A stretch of DNA of 56,195 nt from Oscillospiraceae bacterium (GTDB lineage: Bacteria; Bacillota; Clostridia; Oscillospirales; Acutalibacteraceae), in the NCBI GenBank assembly GCA_015066205.1, contig SVOV01000014.1, forward strand, positions 1-56,195, given 5' to 3'. Positions 54,027 through 56,195 of this stretch are shown one piece after another (positions within the stretch are counted from its first letter, which is position 1; each line of letters starts with the position of its first letter). The notes under the pieces were generated by a model. That model saw nothing but the letters and a program-made list of their open reading frames with translations. It was not told where the DNA came from and ran no database searches. The position numbers and the translations under genes were made by a program.

Positions 54027-55550
54027 ATGTTAAAAAACAGAGCAGCAGGTGTGCTTATGCACATCTCAACAATTCCCTCCGATTACGGAATCGGTGTATT
54101 TGACGAAAACTGCAGATATTTTGCAGATAAGCTTAATGAAATGAGCTTCGGCTATTGGCAGGTGCTTCCCTTTAATCCTGTTGATAAGTCCAATTCTCCC
54201 TATTGCTCCGCTTCTGCTTTTGCGGGGAATATTCTCTTTATTGACCCGAAGCAGCTTTATGAAGAGGGGCTTTGCACAAAAGAGGAGTATGAGGAGAATA
54301 TTTATAAGGGAACGCCTTATACGGCAGACTATGAATTTGCCCTTGAAAAGAGAATGAAGCTTCTTAAAACCGCTTTTTCAAATATTTCAGCCGAAACCGC
54401 AGAGGCTGTAAGAGAATTTGCAAAGGAAAATCCCTGGCTTTCCGATTTTTCTCTCTTTATGGCAATAAAGGAAAAGCAGAACGATGCTCCTTGGTGGGAA
54501 TGGGATGAAAGCTACAGAAGATTTGACACCGCCAAAAAGAGCCGCCGCGCTCTTGAAGAGGAATGTGCATTCTGGAAATTCACGCAGTATGTCTTCTTTA
54601 CCCAGTGGAGTAAAATAAAGGAATATGCCAATAAAAAGGGTATTGCGATAATAGGCGATATGCCCATATATGTTGCAATGGATTCCGCCGATGTGTGGGC
54701 AAATACCGCACAGTTTCAGATAGACCCCGATACTTTGAAGCCCAGAGCGGTTGCGGGCTGTCCTCCCGATTATTTCTCTGAGGACGGTCAGCTCTGGGGA
54801 AATCCCCTTTATAACTGGGACTATATGGAAAAGGACGGCTACAAATGGTGGCTTTCCCGTATAAAGCAGTGCTTTAAGACCTATGACTGCGTAAGAATTG
54901 ACCATTTCAGAGCCTTCGCATCCTATTGGGAGATCCCCGCCGGGAGTAAGACCGCCAAAAACGGCAGATGGGTCGAGGGCCCGAGGATGAAGCTTTTCAA
55001 TAAGATAAAGAAGACCTTCGGTGAGCTTCCCATAATTGCGGAGGATCTGGGAGTTTTCGGCGAGGATGTGCCGAAGCTTCTTTCAGATACTCGCTTCCCC
55101 GGTATGAAGGTGGTGCAGTTCGGCTTTGAGCCTGACGGTGATTCTCTTCATATGCCCCATAATACGGTAATAAATTCCGTAAACTACTGCGGAACTCACG
55201 ATAACAACACTCTTCTCGGCTGGCTTTGGGAGGCGAGCGAAAGAGAAAGAGCCTTTGCTCTCGAATACACGGGCTTTACGGGAAATAACTGGGGCGACGG
55301 CGGATATAAGTCGGAAAGCTGCCGTAAGATAATAGAAGCCGTATGGAGATCCTCGTCCAATACTGCGGTTATTGCCTTTCAGGATATGTGCGGCTTCGGC
55401 TCCGATGCGAGAATGAATATCCCCGGAGTCCCCGAAAAGAACTGGAGATACCGCACAACAAGAGAAACCATAGATAATGTGGATAAGGAATACTTCAGGA
55501 AGATTAATTCACTCTACAGAAGAACTTATCCTGTCTTCCCTGAAAAATAA
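54027..55550 (+). CDS. malQ: 4-alpha-glucanotransferase
   Basis: A 507-residue GH77 amylomaltase that transfers segments of alpha-1,4-glucan between maltooligosaccharides. It begins AAGVLMHISTIPSDYGIG and has the family blocks DMPIYVAMDSADVWAN, the nucleophile Asp near 292 in VRIDHFRA, the acid/base Glu in IIAEDLG and the transition-state Asp in GTHDNN. Length is normal for bacterial MalQ. ATG 54027 is preferred because the protein start then fits the family; ATG 54018, only 3 nt from AAGG, is possible. It may be linked to the glycosidase network through the shared promoter region. Confidence 0.96.
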   Translation: MLKNRAAGVLMHISTIPSDYGIGVFDENCRYFADKLNEMSFGYWQVLPFNPVDKSNSPYCSASAFAGNILFIDPKQLYEEGLCTKEEYEENIYKGTPYTADYEFALEKRMKLLKTAFSNISAETAEAVREFAKENPWLSDFSLFMAIKEKQNDAPWWEWDESYRRFDTAKKSRRALEEECAFWKFTQYVFFTQWSKIKEYANKKGIAIIGDMPIYVAMDSADVWANTAQFQIDPDTLKPRAVAGCPPDYFSEDGQLWGNPLYNWDYMEKDGYKWWLSRIKQCFKTYDCVRIDHFRAFASYWEIPAGSKTAKNGRWVEGPRMKLFNKIKKTFGELPIIAEDLGVFGEDVPKLLSDTRFPGMKVVQFGFEPDGDSLHMPHNTVINSVNYCGTHDNNTLLGWLWEASERERAFALEYTGFTGNNWGDGGYKSESCRKIIEAVWRSSSNTAVIAFQDMCGFGSDARMNIPGVPEKNWRYRTTRETIDNVDKEYFRKINSLYRRTYPVFPEK

Positions 55551-55578
55551 TAAGCTTGCAAAAAAGTTATTTACTAAA

Positions 55579-55806
55579 AGACGGTAGCTGATGTTCGGCA
55601 CGGGAGTGCCGGAGGAAAAGTTTTGCTTGAGCTTTTTCAAAAGCTCACGGTGTCAAGAGGCAGAGCCTCTTGTCGCTGTCCTGAGACAGCGAAATTCCTG
55701 TTGCTTATTGAAGTGCAGGAAAGTTGTTAAGAAAACCCTCGCCGGGGGTTTTCTTAAGTGCAAAGCACATAATAAATAACGATGAATTTTTATTTCGTAA
55801 GAAGAC
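55579..55806 (+). repeat. Multi-hairpin element, copy 2
   Basis: A 228-nt unit repeated at 55846-56073 with a 267-nt offset. Hairpins in order: CGGCAC/GTGCCG (55596-55611), GAGCTTTT/AAAAGCTC (55629-55646), CAAGAGGC/GCCTCTTG (55654-55672), CGCTGTC/GACAGCG (55674-55691), TTAAGAAAACCC/GGGTTTTCTTAA (55727-55757), GTGC/GCAC (55758-55768). Differences from copy 3 fall mostly in loops or unpaired bases. The frames open across it are repeat by-products. Confidence 0.85.
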
Positions 55807-55842
55807 AAAAAGCGAAAGAGCATTGTGCCCTTTCGCTTTTTT
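55807..55842. terminator. Bidirectional terminator between element copies
   Basis: Perfect 12-bp stem AAAAAGCGAAAG/CTTTCGCTTTTT-type pairing with flanking A and T runs. It may end malQ transcription or belong to the duplicated elements. Confidence 0.75.
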
Positions 55843-55845
55843 ATC

Positions 55846-56073
55846 AGACGGTAGCTGATGTTCGGCACGGGAGTGCCGGAGGAAAAGTTTTGCTTGAGCT
55901 TTTTCAAAAGCTCACGGTGTCAAGAGGCAGAGCCTCTTGTCGCTGTCCGCAGACAGCGAAATTCCTGTTGCTTATTGAAGCGCAGGAAAGTTGTTAAGAA
56001 AACCCTCGCCGGGGGTTTTCTTAAGTGCGAAGCACATAATAAATAACGATGAATTTTTATTTCGTAAGAAGAC
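55846..56073 (+). repeat. Multi-hairpin element, copy 3
   Basis: Nearly identical to copy 2, including the trailing AACGATGAATTTTTATTTCG segment, and joined directly to the right terminal inverted repeat. The fourth hairpin keeps stem CGCTGTC/GACAGCG but has loop CGCA instead of CTGA. With copy 2 and the terminal repeat it accounts for all of 55551-56195; no gene is present. Confidence 0.85.
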
Positions 56074-56195
56074 AATAAACATCCACCCGCCAAGCGGGTG
56101 GTTTTTCACATACGGGCATAGCCCTCTATTCCTCGCCGAACGCGTCAACGCGTAATTACGACTGCCAACCGCGTAAGATTGTTACTTGCTACCCT
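56073..56195. repeat. Right terminal inverted repeat (123 bp)
   Basis: Exact inverted copy of 6-128, containing the CACCCGC/GCGGGTG hairpin and GGGC-TA-GCCC foldback. Abuts multi-hairpin copy 3. Confidence 0.85.

Noticed and set aside
55591-56046. Two near-identical 62-residue frames
   Set aside because: They lie in the multi-hairpin element; conservation follows stems rather than codons and the divergent third copy does not keep the frame.

Overview
The window reads as one stretch of a low-to-mid GC, endospore-forming Clostridia chromosome, most likely an uncultured gut member near Oscillospirales. This is inferred from several signs: ribosomal protein L27 carries the Firmicutes N-terminal extension next to its Prp protease; there is a CotF-like spore coat protein; ribosome binding sites are strong AAGG/GGAGG types with occasional TTG/GTG starts; sigma-A promoters have 17-bp spacers; and intracellular glycoside hydrolases are abundant. 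No rRNA, tRNA, transposase gene, phage gene or CRISPR array was seen. The two ends are a 123-bp inverted repeat (6-128 and 56073-56195), so the window is probably a contig that broke at a dispersed repeat.

Layout. 413-1415 (-): rplU-prp-rpmA with an L21-type leader and its promoter. 1491-4625 (+): LCP-like membrane protein, galE, CDF metal exporter. 4861-8134: anchored SGNH hydrolase and GH4 alpha-galactosidase-type enzyme. 8142-9105: a kilobase of repeats. 9140-11470: phosphohexomutase and TIM-barrel isomerase. 11579-12475 (-): LysR regulator. 12687-16130 (+): lipoprotein, glycerophosphodiesterase, polysaccharide deacetylase, secreted Cys-rich protein. 16403-25980 (+): a catabolic run of Fe-S aldo/keto reductase, GNAT-Gfo/Idh fusion, FAD reductase, membrane-anchored DUF4838 protein and GH2 enzyme. 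26039-27214: AI-2E-family permease. 27741-33913 (-): hypothetical membrane protein, U32 hydroxylase, M20 dipeptidase, LigA, EEP nuclease/phosphatase. 33962-34927 (+): RluA. 35305-36269 (-): LMW phosphatase and shikimate kinase. 36360-38876 (+): ArsR/CadC, separate HMA protein and P1B ATPase. 38944-39051 (-): a 35-residue membrane peptide. 39302-39751 (+): coat protein. 40528-47184 (+): a 2218-residue surface protein with 18 Listeria-Bacteroides-type repeats. 47298-50684 (+): GH5, DUF1294 and a two-gene SUF (SufC, SufB/D). 50873-53901 (-): esterase and GH3. 54027-55550 (+): 4-alpha-glucanotransferase, fired from a promoter whose -35 overlaps the divergent GH3 promoter.

Functionally the region mixes housekeeping genes with glycan use: deacetylating/esterase enzymes, GH2, GH3, GH4, GH5, MalQ, GalE and a hexose-phosphate mutase would feed galactosides, beta-glucosides and alpha-glucans into central metabolism. 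Most of the glycosidases lack signal peptides and so act on imported oligosaccharides.

The most unusual content is noncoding. Several families of intergenic elements are built almost entirely from short perfect hairpins. Two arrays (27448-27742 and 34985-35325) consist of hairpins with different stem sequences joined by a constant 7-nt linker that is ATTTCAC at one locus and ATATCAC at the other; both end in a palindrome lying on the stop codon of a convergent gene. Other families (a ~200-nt six-hairpin element in three copies, a G-rich double hairpin in at least three clear copies, a ~590-bp foldback) also keep base pairing while changing sequence, which points to selection or copying at the level of structure.
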